Origin: Epiperipatus broadwayi | Taxonomy: Eukaryota > Onychophora > Udeonychophora > Euonychophora > Peripatidae | Direction of reading: 5' to 3' | NCBI GenBank assembly: GCA_028023455.1 | Contig: JAQFVV010000288.1 | Span: forward strand, 312,001-376,000 | DNA: 64,000 nucleotides | Shown here: positions 12,337 through 25,129 of the stretch, one piece after another | How the letters are laid out: each line of letters opens with the position of its first letter | How positions within the stretch are numbered: position 1 is the first letter of the stretch | Notes under the pieces: model-generated | The model's input: only the letters and a program-made list of their open reading frames with translations | Database searches by the model: none | Told to the model about the DNA's origin: nothing | Program-made: the position numbers and the translations under genes

Positions 12337-12526
12337 ATATTTACTAAGACTGTAAACCTTTAAGAATAAGCGTCTGAAAAATTCGAAAGTAAGGACCTCT
12401 ACAGGTCTTGCCCACAAGCTTCCCTCTTTTCTTCCTAGCGTAAGCTTGTGGGCAAGACCTGCAGAGGTCCTTACTTTCGAATTTTTCAGACGCTTATTCT
12501 TAAAGGTTTACAGCCTTAGTAAATAT
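12337..12526. repeat. Near-perfect 190-bp hairpin (MITE/foldback-like)
   Basis: An 85-nt left arm (12337-12421, beginning ATATTTACTAAG) is followed by a 20-nt CT-rich loop (12422-12441) and a right arm (12442-12526) that is its reverse complement with only a few mismatches (for example CTACAGG against CCTGCAG). The 15-mer ATATCAAAATATGTA lies just downstream, starting inside the right end (12523-12537), and again upstream at 12283-12297. It could be a target duplication of a slightly larger insert. There is no ORF. GC content is higher than in the surroundings. Confidence 0.95.
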
Positions 12527-12537
12527 CAAAATATGTA

Positions 12538-14300
12538 GTGGATGTAACCATCATTTTAATTGCTAGAATAAACTTTAAAATAAATTGCTTAGAAAATTAT
12601 CATACATTGGTCATTACAACTGATCAGTATTTTGTTAGATGTTTAAAATGTAAGTGAGGAAAGAATTAACGTTTAAAATGAACAAGTTAAGCAAATTTTG
12701 TAAAAATCTTACTTTTTATTAAAGATATTAAAGGACATCTAAAACCTTTCAATAATAAAATGAACAAAAGTTGTAAGACATATTTAAATCTAAAATGAAT
12801 TTATTATAATCAGATTTCAAATTTTACATCAAATAAATTGAGGCTTTTTTGAAAAAAAATTTACAAGTATATTTTACAAAAATACTTTTGCAATTATCAA
12901 TTATAAAAATAAGAACAGCATCTTATTTTAAACTGATTTTAAATCATTTGAATTATTATTTCATAAATAATGTAGAATTTTTAATTTTAAAATGTTTCAC
13001 TCATAGTGAAAATGAAATTTTAGAATTTCTATACAAAAACAACATAAGAAATATATAAATTTGGATGTATTTATGTAAAAATATTAAATAAAAACATTAT
13101 TTTATTACTAGTTTTGTATTTTTATTACAATTTTCAGTTAGTTACGAATAGTTTCCAGTTGTTTTAAAATTACAGATAATTATTTTTATTTATAAAAAGT
13201 TGAAATAAAGTGATTTGAAATCTGAAGATTATTTTTTTACTTTATCCAGATTATGGAGTTATTTTTATGAGTAATTTATTACTAAAGAAATGATTTGTTT
13301 TCTTCATTAGAAGAAACTTAAAACTATTTCATCTAAGCTAGTTTCTGTTTTCACTGAATCATTTAATTAATGTATGATATAAATTCTCCAGACATAAATA
13401 AAATTAAACTTTTTTTGTTTTTTTAATACTAAGAGTAATATGAGTAAATAGTTTGAATCACAACTGATCAAAAAAAATATTGTTTAGTAAAATAAATATC
13501 ATTTAGAATGAGTCTGAAATAATCTTACATGAGTTTTCTCAGGGTTTAGACTTTCATTTTTGTTCCTGACTACTTATATTAATGATATTCTTTATATCAA
13601 TATATTATCAATATATTTTATTTTGTACATGATAGATCTTTACTTATTTTGAAATTTTTTAATGATCAACTTGAAAAATATATTGTAAAAATAACCCAAA
13701 TAGATAAATAATAATAAGCAAATTTTAAAACGCAGTATATATAAGTGTATATAGTACATTATTTTCAAAGTGCTTCAGTAAAAAAATAAGTCTTAAAATA
13801 AATCGAACATGAATAAATCAAATGTCACATTAGCATCTTCATCTCACAATTTGGTCTTTATTGGGATGAAAACATACTTCTTTCTTACAATAATACTTAA
13901 AAAGGTGAAGTTTCTTTTTTTACAATTAGAAATTTTTTGTGATCTTAAAACTCAAATAAATAACAGCGACCTCTGTGGAGTGGCGTTGTTGTGTGCCGTT
14001 TGCAATTATTATTATTAAGCTTAAAAACATTGCAATAAAATTATTTTTTTTAGATTTCTGCACAGGTTCAATAAGAATAATATAAATATTCTGGACTTTT
14101 AATCATCAAAAATTTTTTTATCTTAAATATTTTAAGTAATTATTTTAATACAAAGGAAAATATAAGATAAAATTTATATCAATATTAAGTTGATGATTTT
14201 GCTAAGATTTAGTAATTGAACTAGTATTTCCCCCCGCTTTTTTGCTTAGTGCCATTATTTAAATGCTATTTAGACTCAGCAACTGCAGCAGCAGCTATTC
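12538..14300. other. AT-rich stretch without a recognisable gene
   Basis: Very AT-rich. The open frames 12849-13058 and 13809-14018 (+) have no recognisable motifs, and no repeat array is visible. Confidence 0.55.
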
Positions 14301-14364
14301 TTAAATGACTGTTGCCATGCCAACTCTAAGAATTTTCTTTTTTCGTATATCATAGCATCGGCCG

Positions 14365-14460
14365 GGATGCGAACCCACAACCGTCTGCAACCAACTACTT
14401 GCTTGCAAGTCGGCTGCAATGACCTCCCGGCTAACAACGCTTGACAAGTACTCTAAAGAT
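14365..14460 (-). repeat. tRNA-like sequence, probable SINE head
   Basis: On the minus strand GTTAGCCGGGAGG resembles a pol III A box (TRGYNNAGYGG). About 60 nt later GGGTTCGCATCCC is an excellent B box. Between them GACTTGCAAGCAAGT can form an anticodon-arm-like stem. The flanks GCCGGGA and TCCCGGC are complementary, but that pairing overlaps the T stem, so a normal cloverleaf does not form. I call this a tRNA-derived SINE or tRNA relic rather than a functional tRNA gene. The segment is GC-rich compared with its surroundings. Confidence 0.6.
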
Positions 14461-14499
14461 GAATTTTGAGAAGTCTTTACAAAGCAACTATGTACCACA

Positions 14500-15300
14500 T
14501 ATATGATTACATACAGAACATGCTGGTCTTTTTTTTTTGTTTATTTACCAATATTCGGTTCTGTCTATTCACTTCTTTACATAATTTTTTTCTGAAGTGC
14601 TATCGAGACTATAATATTATATTGCATTATTGTGAATAACATTAATTAACAATTATCTAAATTATATATGTATATTTAAATTAATGAACGGTTCGACATC
14701 TTTGTTTTTGTTTTTTAATCTATTAGTAAATGCTTCTTAGACTTTAGGCATTTTTTTCACCAGAAGATAACTTGTTATTTTTATTTTATTAATATAGTTG
14801 TTATAGATGAAAACATATGGAATATAAATAAAACTAATTATATGAATAAAAGTGATAACAATAATATAAAGTAACAATACTTCTGTAACGGTAAAATAAG
14901 CTAATATTATTATAAATTAAACAAATAGTAATAGAAGACTTAAAATTAATAACAAAAATAACATAAAGTAGATAATTATCTGAAACAAGTTTAAATATAT
15001 ACAGCATTATAATTATTAAGTACAAAGCAAATAAATAAAAATATTCTCTGTTAACAAAATTGATGAAACAAAATAAAGCAAAATCAAAAAATATTATAAT
15101 AAAAAGTAATAAAATTCATTAAGAATAGTGCAGATATATAATTAATAGATAATACATAAAATAATTCACAAAATGAGAATTTGAATATCATTGACAATTG
15201 TGTGTGGAGATAGAAGTCATTTAGAAAATGTATGTCCAAGAAAGATCTGTCAAAAATGTAAAAAAAAAAAACTCCAGGACACATAAATGTGCACCAATAT
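14500..15300. other. AT-rich stretch without a recognisable gene
   Basis: Only low-complexity open frames (14834-15025 and 15084-15284, minus) with no domain. Some sequence near 15240-15300 could already belong to the LINE ORF1, but I cannot show it. Confidence 0.45.
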
Positions 15301-15540
15301 AAATAAATATCAAATCTCCAGTAAAATCTTCAAATACTGAAAATTCTGAATTAATTGTCTTTTCTGATGATAAGTCAATACTGAACAATAATCACCAAAT
15401 GAAACAAATTGTTATGCAGCAAGACATCTCTCATAGAAATCAAGAAGCTTGTGATTCAATGTTGATTAACTCTAAACTTATACAGATAACAAAAATTGAT
15501 GATTTACAAAGCAGAAACAATTAGACTCAAATTATTTTAA

Positions 15541-15862
15541 TAAAATTCGTGTCACAAGTAACACAAGCAAAAGAAAATCACAGTATTCATCTAGTTCACA
15601 ATTGGAAGGGTCTTCTAACTCAGCTTCCGACTCAGAATCAGCAGACGGACTGAAACATCTTAAAGTCCATAGACCAAGAAGTCCAAGGACAAAAAACAAT
15701 AAAAAGAAGTCAAGATGGTCGGAAAAACAAGTTAATCAAAAGCATAATGATACTCAAGTCAGGGATGATAACAAGACAATGAAATTCAAAATGAAATATC
15801 TGCACTTAATTTCAATGATTATTGTGTTTTTCCTAATGATAATACAGATATTCAAAATATGA
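15541..15862 (+). pseudogene. LINE ORF1 C-terminal fragment
   Basis: The frame reads a serine-rich stretch followed by a basic one, SSNSASDSESADGLKHLK, then PRSPRTKNNKKKSRW. The other family copy has the matching SSSDSLASLGEGHDLPD, then SRSPSNKKIRY, just before its endonuclease. ORF1 proteins of such LINEs bind element RNA. Only the tail is recognisable here; upstream sequence to about 15300 may be more of it. Confidence 0.55.
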
Positions 15863-15967
15863 TAACATCAGAACTAGAATAACAAATTATCTTAATAAAG
15901 AATATAAGTACAGATCTATAAGCTATACATCTTTTATTCTACATATCATTATCATTATTAAAATTGG

Positions 15968-16690
15968 TAGCATTAATGTAAGAGGTCTAAACCCCCTAGA
16001 TAGGACTTATGCTCTTAAAAGATGGTTAAATACTAGTCACCTACACATTGCTTGTCTTAGTAAAACAAAGGTTCACTGGCAATCGGATAATAGAATACAA
16101 GTCCTTGATCAATTCAGAACCCTACAATATTACCCTGGAAACTCAACCTCCTCAAGAGTTGCTGTGCTTATCAACAGAAAATTTTATTTAGAAAAAGTAG
16201 AACATTTTGTTTTAGCAATGACCTATTAATACTCGAAATCATTATTTCTAATATAACATTAATCTTAATATATATATATTTATTTTCAAAGAAATGTCAG
16301 CTCCATTATATTTGCATTAATCTTAATATATATATATTTATTTTCAAAGAAATGTCAGCTCCATTATATTTGCAATCAATAGAATAAATGCAACACTTTT
16401 TTCAGTAGTATCACCTGCGGTTCTATTTTTGGGGACTTTAACATGACTTATCAACAGTTTAATATTAAATATTTGCACATGTTTAATAGAGTGCTGCTAT
16501 GTGGGGAGGGCTGTTTTCCACGTGATGCCTATTCATTTTACACGCAGCAACACAAATCATTAATAGATTTATTATTTTATTCATCAGAGTTTTTTCATGA
16601 TATTCATGCTAACTCACACGAGTGCCATTCTCCGATCATTTAGCTATGTTAATTACCCTTAAATTGCATCCGGTGTCATTAGGTTTCTCA
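15968..16690 (+). pseudogene. LINE APE endonuclease (broken)
   Basis: The domain opens with INVRGLNPLDRTYALKRW, followed by IACLSKTKVH (position of the catalytic QETK/H glutamate, here SKTK). The SSRVAVLINRKF strand follows, then FGDFNMTYQQF (catalytic GDFN, about 16428) and a final SDHLAMLI (catalytic SDH, about 16626). These landmarks define the AP-like endonuclease that nicks target DNA. A 58-bp tandem duplication, an AT-rich insertion and frameshifts separate the pieces. The missing glutamate and frame breaks make it inactive. Confidence 0.82.
16257..16372 (+). repeat. Exact tandem duplication, 2 x 58 bp
   Basis: The unit beginning CATTAATCTTAATATATAT starts at 16257 and again at 16315, with no visible differences. 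It lies within the endonuclease remnant and has no coding sense there. It therefore arose after the LINE died and is recent. Confidence 0.95.
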
Positions 16691-17234
16691 TCTCAAATTA
16701 AAACAATCAGATTGCTTAACAAAGCCAATACACCAGAATGGTTTTCTTCGGAAGCGTGCATATTATTTCACAAAGTACAGCTCCTGTCATTACCACCTCT
16801 CTATGCTTGGTCGGCCTTTGTGGGAATTTTAAGTTGTCTTATCAATACATTAACTAGAAATAAACAAAAGGTCCTAATAGATTACTAGCTGAGTTAGACT
16901 TAAGTGGTGAGAGGGTCAATGACCTAACAGCATCGGATGCAAGTGTAAGGGAAATAATAAGCATCAAAAAACAGTATAAGGACAAGCAAAGGGTGCTAGC
17001 TCATTATATAGCTACAAAGAGGGCAAAAATCTATCTAACAGCACAGCATAATTGGACAAGCAGCTACTTCCAATCGGAAATTGCTGCCAAAAAAAGACCT
17101 ACACTCTCTATGATTACGGAGAATAATTACAATTATGGAGGGAACAATATGCTAAACATAATATGTAATCATTTTAAGAAAAACTGCAAGATTATAGATT
17201 TGATACGAGTAATATTTGGGACAACAGGGAAGAG

Positions 17235-17757
17235 GTGGAAGAATATAACATATCGGATCAACAAATTTTAAATCGACTTCAGTCATATCCGAAAAGTACA
17301 CATCAGGGCCTACATGGTATACCTAGATTTGTATTAATACATCTCAGAAAATTTACAGTTCCAATAATTCATAAAACAATAGATGCATTAGCTGGAGACT
17401 TACAGAATATACCAGATATATACCTAATAGCATTAGTTCCCTTTATGCAGAAAAATATAAATCTACCATGTCTGTCCAATATTCATCCTATTTCTATGAC
17501 TCCTCTTTTAATTAAAACAATCTCTGATAAAGGACAATATTCAACAACAGCTTCTCACTCGTATTACACCTCATCAATTTGCATGCAAGGGCTCCTCAAC
17601 TATAGATTCAGGTGAGGCAATTCATGTTATTTGTGGAATATATAAGAAATAACAGAAAGTCAAGACCCATAGCTGTACAATTGGACTTTACTGCAGCTTT
17701 TGATTCTGTAGTGCCAACTAAATTATTATCATGGCTTAGGCATTATAAAGTACCTCT

Positions 17758-17849
<92 letters not shown>

Positions 17850-18333
17850 AAGGATATAGGTAATCTACTCCTTAATCGATCAATTTCAATATCATTGGAT
17901 GATGTTCTTGCTCCGGAGTTCAGACTACATCTCAGACCACATCTCTTAATTCCTCAAGGCTCTCCACTAAGCCCCCTTTTGCTTTATAACTTATCTTAAT
18001 CCGTTACTGGAACAAATAGAAAAGAAAATGCCTGGAATCTACATTCCAACATTAAGGGGCGAAGTTAATCATATATCATATGTAGATGATGTCACTTTAT
18101 TTCTTCCATCTCAGAAATATCTTCCGCAACTTTATCAATTACTAGATAACTATGATGTTAAATATAATCTTAAAATAAACACTTCTAAGTCAACAGTATG
18201 GAAAATTAATAAAGGCACCATATTTTCATCAATATACACAGGAAGGCCGCAAAACTTTCTAGGCTTCCCTATTGTGTTATCGAGAATAGGAATGAGGAAA
18301 ACAGTACAACTAAGTATACTGGAAAAATCATAA
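17235..18333 (+). pseudogene. LINE reverse transcriptase (broken)
   Basis: The frame 17235-17615 carries KSTHQGLHGIPRFVL (KSPGPDGIPxEF) and LIALVPFMQKN, then SNIHPISMTPLLIKT (NYRPISLL). After a frame change AVQLDFTAAFDSV (motif A, catalytic aspartate, about 17680) and KLLSWLRHYKVPL follow. A TA microsatellite (17758-17845) then interrupts the gene, after which come LLIPQGSPLSPLLLYNL (motif B, about 17945) and HISYVDDVTLFLPS (motif C, about 18070). LKINTSKSTVW matches motif D. Domain order is complete, so the gene was once full length. Inactive because of frame changes and the microsatellite. Confidence 0.88.
17758..17845. repeat. (TA)n microsatellite inside the LINE RT
   Basis: About 85 bp of almost pure TA lies between RT motifs A and B. 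It arose after, or with, inactivation of the element. Confidence 0.95.
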
Positions 18334-18787
18334 AAGTATTCAGCTCTCTCTCTCTCTAAGATTTCCCTTTCGATTCCTGGCAAGGCTACTTTATTGAGCA
18401 TGTTAATTTTCCCGTGCATTAACACTATCTTCCAATTTTCAAACCTATAAAATACTTTCAAAATTATAATAATTCAATTTGCATCAAATTACTATGAAGA
18501 AATAAAAATGTATCGTTCAGTTTGGTTAAGGTTCAGAGACCTCTGAATTAAATGGACTTGGTCTTCATTTAATCAAAACATTTTATATTCAAAAGGTATT
18601 AGCAATGTTAAAAGCAATATGGTTAAAATCAACAAAACAGCAAATAAATTCTACAGTGGATTCTACAAATATGCTTCCACCTCCATTAAATAAATGGATC
18701 TTAAATCTAAAAGATCATCTCAACGGTCTTCTTACCATTAATGATCAGATGATTCAAAATAAACACACATATTAGGATGTATATAAA

Positions 18788-19351
18788 TTGTTATATCCCA
18801 AACAGGAACAAATATTTACTCAATTGAAATTATCTACAAAAATTATTATCAAACACTGGGTATTTGAACCAAAATTCATAGATTTTATGATTAAATATAA
18901 TTTATCTTCCTTACCTACAAATCACATCTTAGTTACAAAAAGATGTTTCAAAAAAATAAATGCGCAGTATACCCTCTACAAGATAAATGATGAAACAACA
19001 AACCACCTTTTTTATAGTTGTCCTTATTTGAGTCAACTAAGAGCAAATATAGTAGCGAGTATTCCAGTAACAGACAGAGATGTTTTATCAATTAACAAAG
19101 CACTTAACAATGGAACATATATGGTCATCAGAATGGCGTTATTTCTTCTTTTCGCCGTTTGCCTCACTCGATGCCAAATAAAATTCAAACAAAATAATCT
19201 GGATTCTTGGTTTAGTTATATTAAAATAATGCAAAAGCTCAAGAACAGAGATCGTCTTCTAGCCCCAGAGAAACTATTTACAGAAACCTGGGCGCAACAT
19301 ATATTAAATGATGTTGGGCCTTTTACTCAAACTTTTCGTTCAATGGTCTAA
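18788..19351 (+). pseudogene. LINE ORF2 C-terminal domain
   Basis: A 187-codon open frame ends the element. It contains LPTNHILVTKRCFKKINAQY, then NDETTNHLFYSCPYLSQLR, resembling the C...C...ETxxHLFxxCP motif common at LINE ORF2 ends, where the first cysteine pair is reduced to one. The end, LFTETWAQHILNDVGPF, precedes a TAA, and A-rich sequence lies about 80 bp further on. It is the longest unbroken piece of this copy, but its upstream RT is broken. Function of this domain is probably RNA binding during target-primed reverse transcription. Confidence 0.7.
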
Positions 19352-19360
19352 AGTTTTATA

Positions 19361-21980
19361 GATAACCAAAAACTAGTCAGTATAATCTATGTAATTGTTA
19401 ATCTATGTTTTATTTTTTTTATTTCTTAATAAAAAAAAATCTAACACTGAATTATATAGCATGAAAAATTATAATTTTCAATACTGGATTCTATAGAACG
19501 AACCAACAATCAAAATAAATATATATTTATAGATCATAGTTAAATTAGTCAAAATTGTTTTTAAAACTTTACAAATTCCTATTCTCAACATCATTAAATA
19601 CTTGGAAACTGGCTTGAATAATACACAACATCTTAATTTAATTCTTACTCCATTGCTAATTAAATGCTGTAATATATTAATAAATATTTCTTATTCTATT
19701 GAGAAAAGGTATAATATATATTTTAAAAAATAATAGTATTTAATATTTGCATTACAAAATATAAATATTGAAAGGAATAATGCATTGAATAAAGGGTTAT
19801 ATGTATTTGGAAAGATTGAAAACTAAATTCAATAAATTGATTTATACAATGTTAGAAGAGGAAATTGATATACATTTATAATTTTTAATAAAAATTATTC
19901 TATTGTTACTATAAATCATCGAAAGCCAATTGAAGATAAAAGATATATTATCTAGACAGCACATAAATGGGCGCTTGACTGAACAAATCACCAATAAATA
20001 ACATATTTACTAACACTCGAATTACGGAATACAATTACATAATAATAAAGAAATACATTTTAATAATTATAAAATATTACTTTTAATTTGTATATATTTA
20101 TATGTATACATATGAAAGGAAACTTCTGATATTCTTTGAAGCTTTAAAGAAACCAATGGCAAATTACTATTGTCTACTTCATACTTCATAGGAATTATTA
20201 CCACTTTGTAGTTTTTTATTTGTTAAAAAAGTATGAATAAATTTCTTCCAAAGCGCTCAGACAGTATCGTGAGTTTATTGGCCTTCTTTCTGAGTTCAAG
20301 ATCAAAATGCAGGATTGGTATGTATTTTCATTTGCTTGATCATTTTAACAAAATGTCAGTTTTCTATGAAGACAAAATGTATCTGAATAAAGTTTTCTTT
20401 TGTAGATGTTTACAATTATGATAGACAAAACTAAATTATGATTCTTATTTCCAAAAAGTTGTATAATTTTAAGCCAGTGCTTAGCTAATTACAATTGTAA
20501 ATCACTTTTACTTGAAAAAATATAGCACAAATTTTATCGTAGGAATAAAAAAAATTGGTATTTTCAATTATCATTTTCAAATCAATGAAGATTGCACAAA
20601 TTGCAAAAAAACTATATAATATTAAATAAGAAACTATTTGGTTTTTGTAAAGTTAGAAGAAAATGTCAAGTGATAATTGATTTCAAAAATGGGCATTTGC
20701 TTTATTAAAAAGCGGAAAATATTGGAAGCATAACCATATGTGATTCAATATAAATAAATGAGGAAAAACAGCGTTATGACAGTGAATTGTTTACTAATTA
20801 ATATTAATAGAAGACATCAAATAGAATTAATTCCCGTTTATATTCTAACAAGATTTTATCGTGATAAAAGAAAATATAATGTTTTTATGTGATTGTATTG
20901 TCATAAAAAATCTTAATTCTATAATTGAAAACCATAGAAAAATGAAAGATTTAAGGAGAAATTTGGACATAGTGACTAAAATTAGAGAGGGATCACATAG
21001 CTGAAAAATAAAAACTATATATTATTAATTCTTTCTTTGAAAAAAAAAAAAGCTTAAGGGAAATAGACGCGAAACGGGAAAGCATTCACAAAAAGATCAA
21101 ATACAGCAGAATTGAAATAGATTTTGACTAACAAATAATATGTATTTCAATATAAAAAGCTTCTTACTAAATTCAACAATTTTAAAGAAGCAATCATCAA
21201 TTACTAAGATGTAAGATTCAGTGTTAGTGGAAAAGTAGAAATACAAAAGAATTTTTTAAAAAAAAAACATTATTATCAGTTGATATTGCTAACAGTAATA
21301 GCAATTTCTCTGAATTTAAATTAGAACTTGTTAAACATTTTAAAATAGTGCGAACTTTTGAAAAAAGTTACACTTAACTGAGATCAATAATACTAATAAT
21401 TTTTACTTTATTAAGAACTGCAATAAAAATAGTTGATATAAAAATGTAACAATTCCCCAGTAAATTTCAACTAATATGACATAATAGATGAAGAAATCGT
21501 AAAATAAAAATATTTAGTTGAATAGATGAAGATCCATAAAACTACACTACACAGGATTTTTATGATATAATAAAATATAACTATGAATGGGCTTATAGAT
21601 AAACAATATTAGAATAAAAGTTTCAAAAGTGCAAAACAATATCTTAATATTGGAAGAATTATATATTAATAAAGAATAAGAATACAAACCAATCGTCAAT
21701 TTCTATATATTCTAAAATGCCAAGCATTATAAATTAAAAGACCAAATATACAATTAAATCACTGAAAAAACAATGGGTTTACTTTTGATATCTTAAAAAA
21801 AGAACATGAGGAAATAAAAATTTAACTTTATACCAAATGTATAAATGAAATAATAGACAGATAATAGAGAAAGCTGATAAAAATATGGTAGAAATTAGAG
21901 ATCTAATAATCTTCTGTTAGTTAAAATATTTACCAAGGTAATTATAACTCATATACAGTCATCATTAAGCTCAAACTAAC
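19361..21980. other. AT-rich stretch without a recognisable gene
   Basis: About 2.6 kb of very AT-rich DNA. The single open frame 20233-20421 has no motif. No repeat arrays seen. Confidence 0.55.
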
Positions 21981-21984
21981 AAAA

Positions 21985-23190
21985 GAACAAGCTGGATTGG
22001 AAGAAAGTGTGAATTGTCACTGTACTTTAGTCCTCAGAAAATGCAAACGCATTTCATTTTATAATTTCCACGGTGATTAATGCAATATATTACGAAGATA
22101 TAGATCAGGAATATTATCATAATCTGAAGTACATATATCCAAATGCAATAACAGGGATCAGATTATATGATGATATATTAAGAAGATTAATATTGAGAAG
22201 AATGTGCATATGTGATTTCATATCTTCAAAGCCTTTTACAAGAGTTTCACAAAAAGTAATTTATGAATTACAATCGGAAGATTAAGAAATAAAATAAAGA
22301 TTATTGACTCAGCAATTGCATGAAAGTCTTTGATAATGGTATATTTGATGTTATAATAGTTGGACTATTTTCATCATCTATCAGTAAATAATGAATGAAT
22401 AGAAAACGTTAAACTTTATTTAAACTTTTCAAATATAAACAACTCATTAGTAATAACACACAAATAGACAACACAACGCTTTGAGTAGTATTATTCTTCA
22501 CTCTTCTAAATTTTGTGCGTGATATACTGTTTTGTAAACATTGCTTCAGAGACTCAAGATATTTTGTAAAAATTATCAGATGAAAGTATTAATTAGTGTT
22601 GAAGATAAAATATTAAAGAGACTAAAGTAAATTTCAATGAATGTTCACAGAAAAAATAAAGATTGATAAAGCTCCTAGTACTTTGAAAAAGATTTCAATC
22701 AGATGGAAACATAATGGACATCTTAAAATTAAATTTAAATGGAATTCTTTTGAAAGAAATAATGTGCTTACCTGATTGAAAACAGTATTTTTCACAGATG
22801 TGATAGAAATTCTTATTTAAGAACTTCTATCTTGCACACTTCAAACAAAAGCAATACAAAACTTACATAACTTTTCAATGAAATATGGAGAAATGCATTT
22901 AGGAGTAAAATAAAAGATCAGAAATGAAATATTGGGTTGAGAGAACAAATAAGTTCTATTGACACTAATAAAAGAAATAATAGATTAAGGTGAAACAGAC
23001 TTAGTCATATTGTTAGAAATAGTATTGTAAAAAAAACTATAAAGGGAACGCTTGGAAAATGAATGGGTGAAATAAGAAAGTTCGCTTGTGTAATGTGGAT
23101 TAGAGAGGTTGGATTAAAGTTGAAAAGGTCTTATTGCAATAGATTGATTATGGTTGAGAATACTATACAAATATTTTATAAAATATTGAA
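21985..23190 (+). pseudogene. RTE-type LINE reverse transcriptase relic
   Basis: At about 21985 the + strand reads KEQAG, as in the REQAGFR motif of RTE elements. The frame 22073-22285 then gives NLKYIYPNAITGIRLYDDIL, matching the LxxIYxNAxxxIRLxxDT signature just before motif B, and RRLILRRM in place of FxIxRGVRQGD. Downstream, a patch around 22920-23140 weakly resembles the RTE C-terminus. A CA/TA/TG microsatellite lies about 190 bp further on. The relic is too decayed to define ends. Family assignment rests on one strong segment. Confidence 0.6.
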
Positions 23191-23375
23191 AAATGTTTTG
23201 GTTTTGATTATGTAGTTAAGTAGATTTTAAATACAAATATTGAAGTTTTTTAGTTATTATCAAAGTAGATAATATTTCAAGCAATGCTATAAAATAGTCA
23301 TCATTGATTGTTATTTTCAAGATTTTGAATAGTTTATCGGTTTAAATTTTCAGAAATTATTACATACATACACAT

Positions 23376-23515
23376 TTACTCTTATTCACACACACATAGA
23401 TACGCACACACACATACACACACACACACACACATATATATATATGTGTGTGTGTGTGTGTAATATATATATATATATGCGTGTGTGAATTTCGTTGTAT
23501 ATATATATATAATTA
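23376..23515. repeat. Compound (CA)n-(TA)n-(TG)n-(TA)n microsatellite
   Basis: A CA run is followed by TATATATATA and then TGTGTGTGTG, so the block is an approximate inverted repeat of itself. A second TA run follows. Nearby TG-rich and TA sequence continues to about 23515. Confidence 0.93.
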
Positions 23516-25120
23516 ACTATTTTTAATTGTAAAAATTTATTAAAGACAATATTTAAAAAATTATAAGATATTTTAATTAAAAATATGCTTCAGTATAAAT
23601 AAATAATATATATAACTAAGATGTAGTTATCTATCGTTTATGTGTCTATAATAAATTATATTTATTACATTGCAAATCTACTGAAAAAAAAATCAAACAA
23701 ATATTTAATCTTTTACTGAAATAAATTAATATATATATTCCGGAAAATAATTTTCGAATATGTTTGTTCTTGCTGACAGCTCGTAGTATGAACAATCCTA
23801 AATTGGAATGAAAATATCTAATAATAAAGAAATCTACGATTATAGTAGTATGCAGTAACTGAGTTATCTGCTTACTCAGCGAAAGAGTGAGTGTTGTTTA
23901 AAATGCTGTAAAGTTTTAAAAAATTATTTTGTAAATAATTTTTTATTCTTTTATTCGCATTTAAATAAGTAAATAATGCAGTGCAAATTATTAATTACAT
24001 ATAAATAAACACTTTTATAATAAACCATCATATTATATACTTATATATTACTGTGGAAATTTTGTTAGTTTTTTTTTTTAAATAATTAGATAAAAAAATA
24101 ATAACTAGTTGTAAAAAGCTTTAAAATAAAAATTATAATGGAAATTAACGAAAAAATAAAATAAAACCTTTAATATGTTAATATTTTGTTGTTGCTATTT
24201 TGTAATCAGTTGTTGTTAGCATCAAATTCTTAAATAAATTATAAAAAAATAATTAAAATATTGAGAAATGTAGGAGACAGAATCAATAAGATATTAAATT
24301 ACAAAAACTTTCTTACACTGATATTTTTAAGAAATAATCAATTGATTTGTTAGTTTATTAATTTAATTTAAAATTAAATTAGACTTTGGTTTAATTGTTA
24401 AAATAAATTAATGTTCTTTTTCATTAAAAATTTTATTGAATCTTTAAAAGAACAAACGAAAATGAAAATTTTTATTAAAATCACATTCTCCTAAATTTGT
24501 TAATTCAAGAGATTGGTCGTATTAGTGGTATTATTAGGATTATAATTAGTCTACTTAGTAACGGCATTGCGAGAAACAGAGGTTTTATATCTAACGTATT
24601 CTACAGAAGGCGTAGCATTTTATCAAAGTATATAAAAGATAGTGGACAAGGAAATGGAAGAGTTATTTTATTTATGAAATAAAATGTATTAAACTTGCAC
24701 TAATTCAAATGAAATATCCAACAGACATGAAACACTTTATTTTATTGAAGCTTCATGAAAATGTTTGTGTTATGAAGCAATCTTCTCTTGAATAAACTCA
24801 TTTAAAATGGAGCAAGAAGACAGCAGGCTTTTACACTATTTTCTTGACCATTTTGAATTAATTTGGCGCACATATAACAAGTGCAGCAATCAGGAGTAAG
24901 TAAGAGTAGATATTTTATCCTTTGCCTTAAACAAAAAGACTTAATTAATAAAGGAACTAGGAAATGTTCAGAAGAAATCTATTTTAAATATTGGCTTGGC
25001 ATTTTAAGTATTTTGTATAATACATTATTTTCATACAATTCCGCTTGTAATCATTAAATGATATAACTTTAAAAACTGCATAAAGTAAAAATATGTATGC
25101 ATAAACATTATTTTAATTCA
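23516..25120. other. AT-rich stretch without a recognisable gene
   Basis: The open frame 24497-24682 (+) has no recognisable motif. Nothing else is supported. Confidence 0.5.
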
Positions 25121-25129
25121 GTATATATA

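Larger units (their letters stand above)
15540..19360 (+). mobile_element. APE-type LINE (ORF1 tail, endonuclease, RT, C-terminus), degenerate
   Basis: In order on the + strand: a serine-rich ORF1 tail, an APE endonuclease, an RT with a YVDD motif and a C-terminal domain with a His/Cys motif, then short A-rich sequence (about 19431). The same family occurs at 40.0-44.1 kb: the endonuclease starts share NVRG-N--DR-YAL--W. The copy is broken by stops, a 58-bp tandem duplication and an AT microsatellite. The two-ORF layout, with an ORF1 that carries a CCHC knuckle in the other copy, fits the L1/Tx1 group, but I cannot fix the clade. Confidence 0.85.

Noticed and set aside
14365-14460. Functional tRNA gene
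   Set aside because: Complementary acceptor-like ends overlap the T stem, so a standard cloverleaf does not form; kept as a SINE-like relic.
24497-24682. 61-codon ORF as a small gene
   Set aside because: No motif, no homologue I recognise, and its length is expected by chance in this much sequence.
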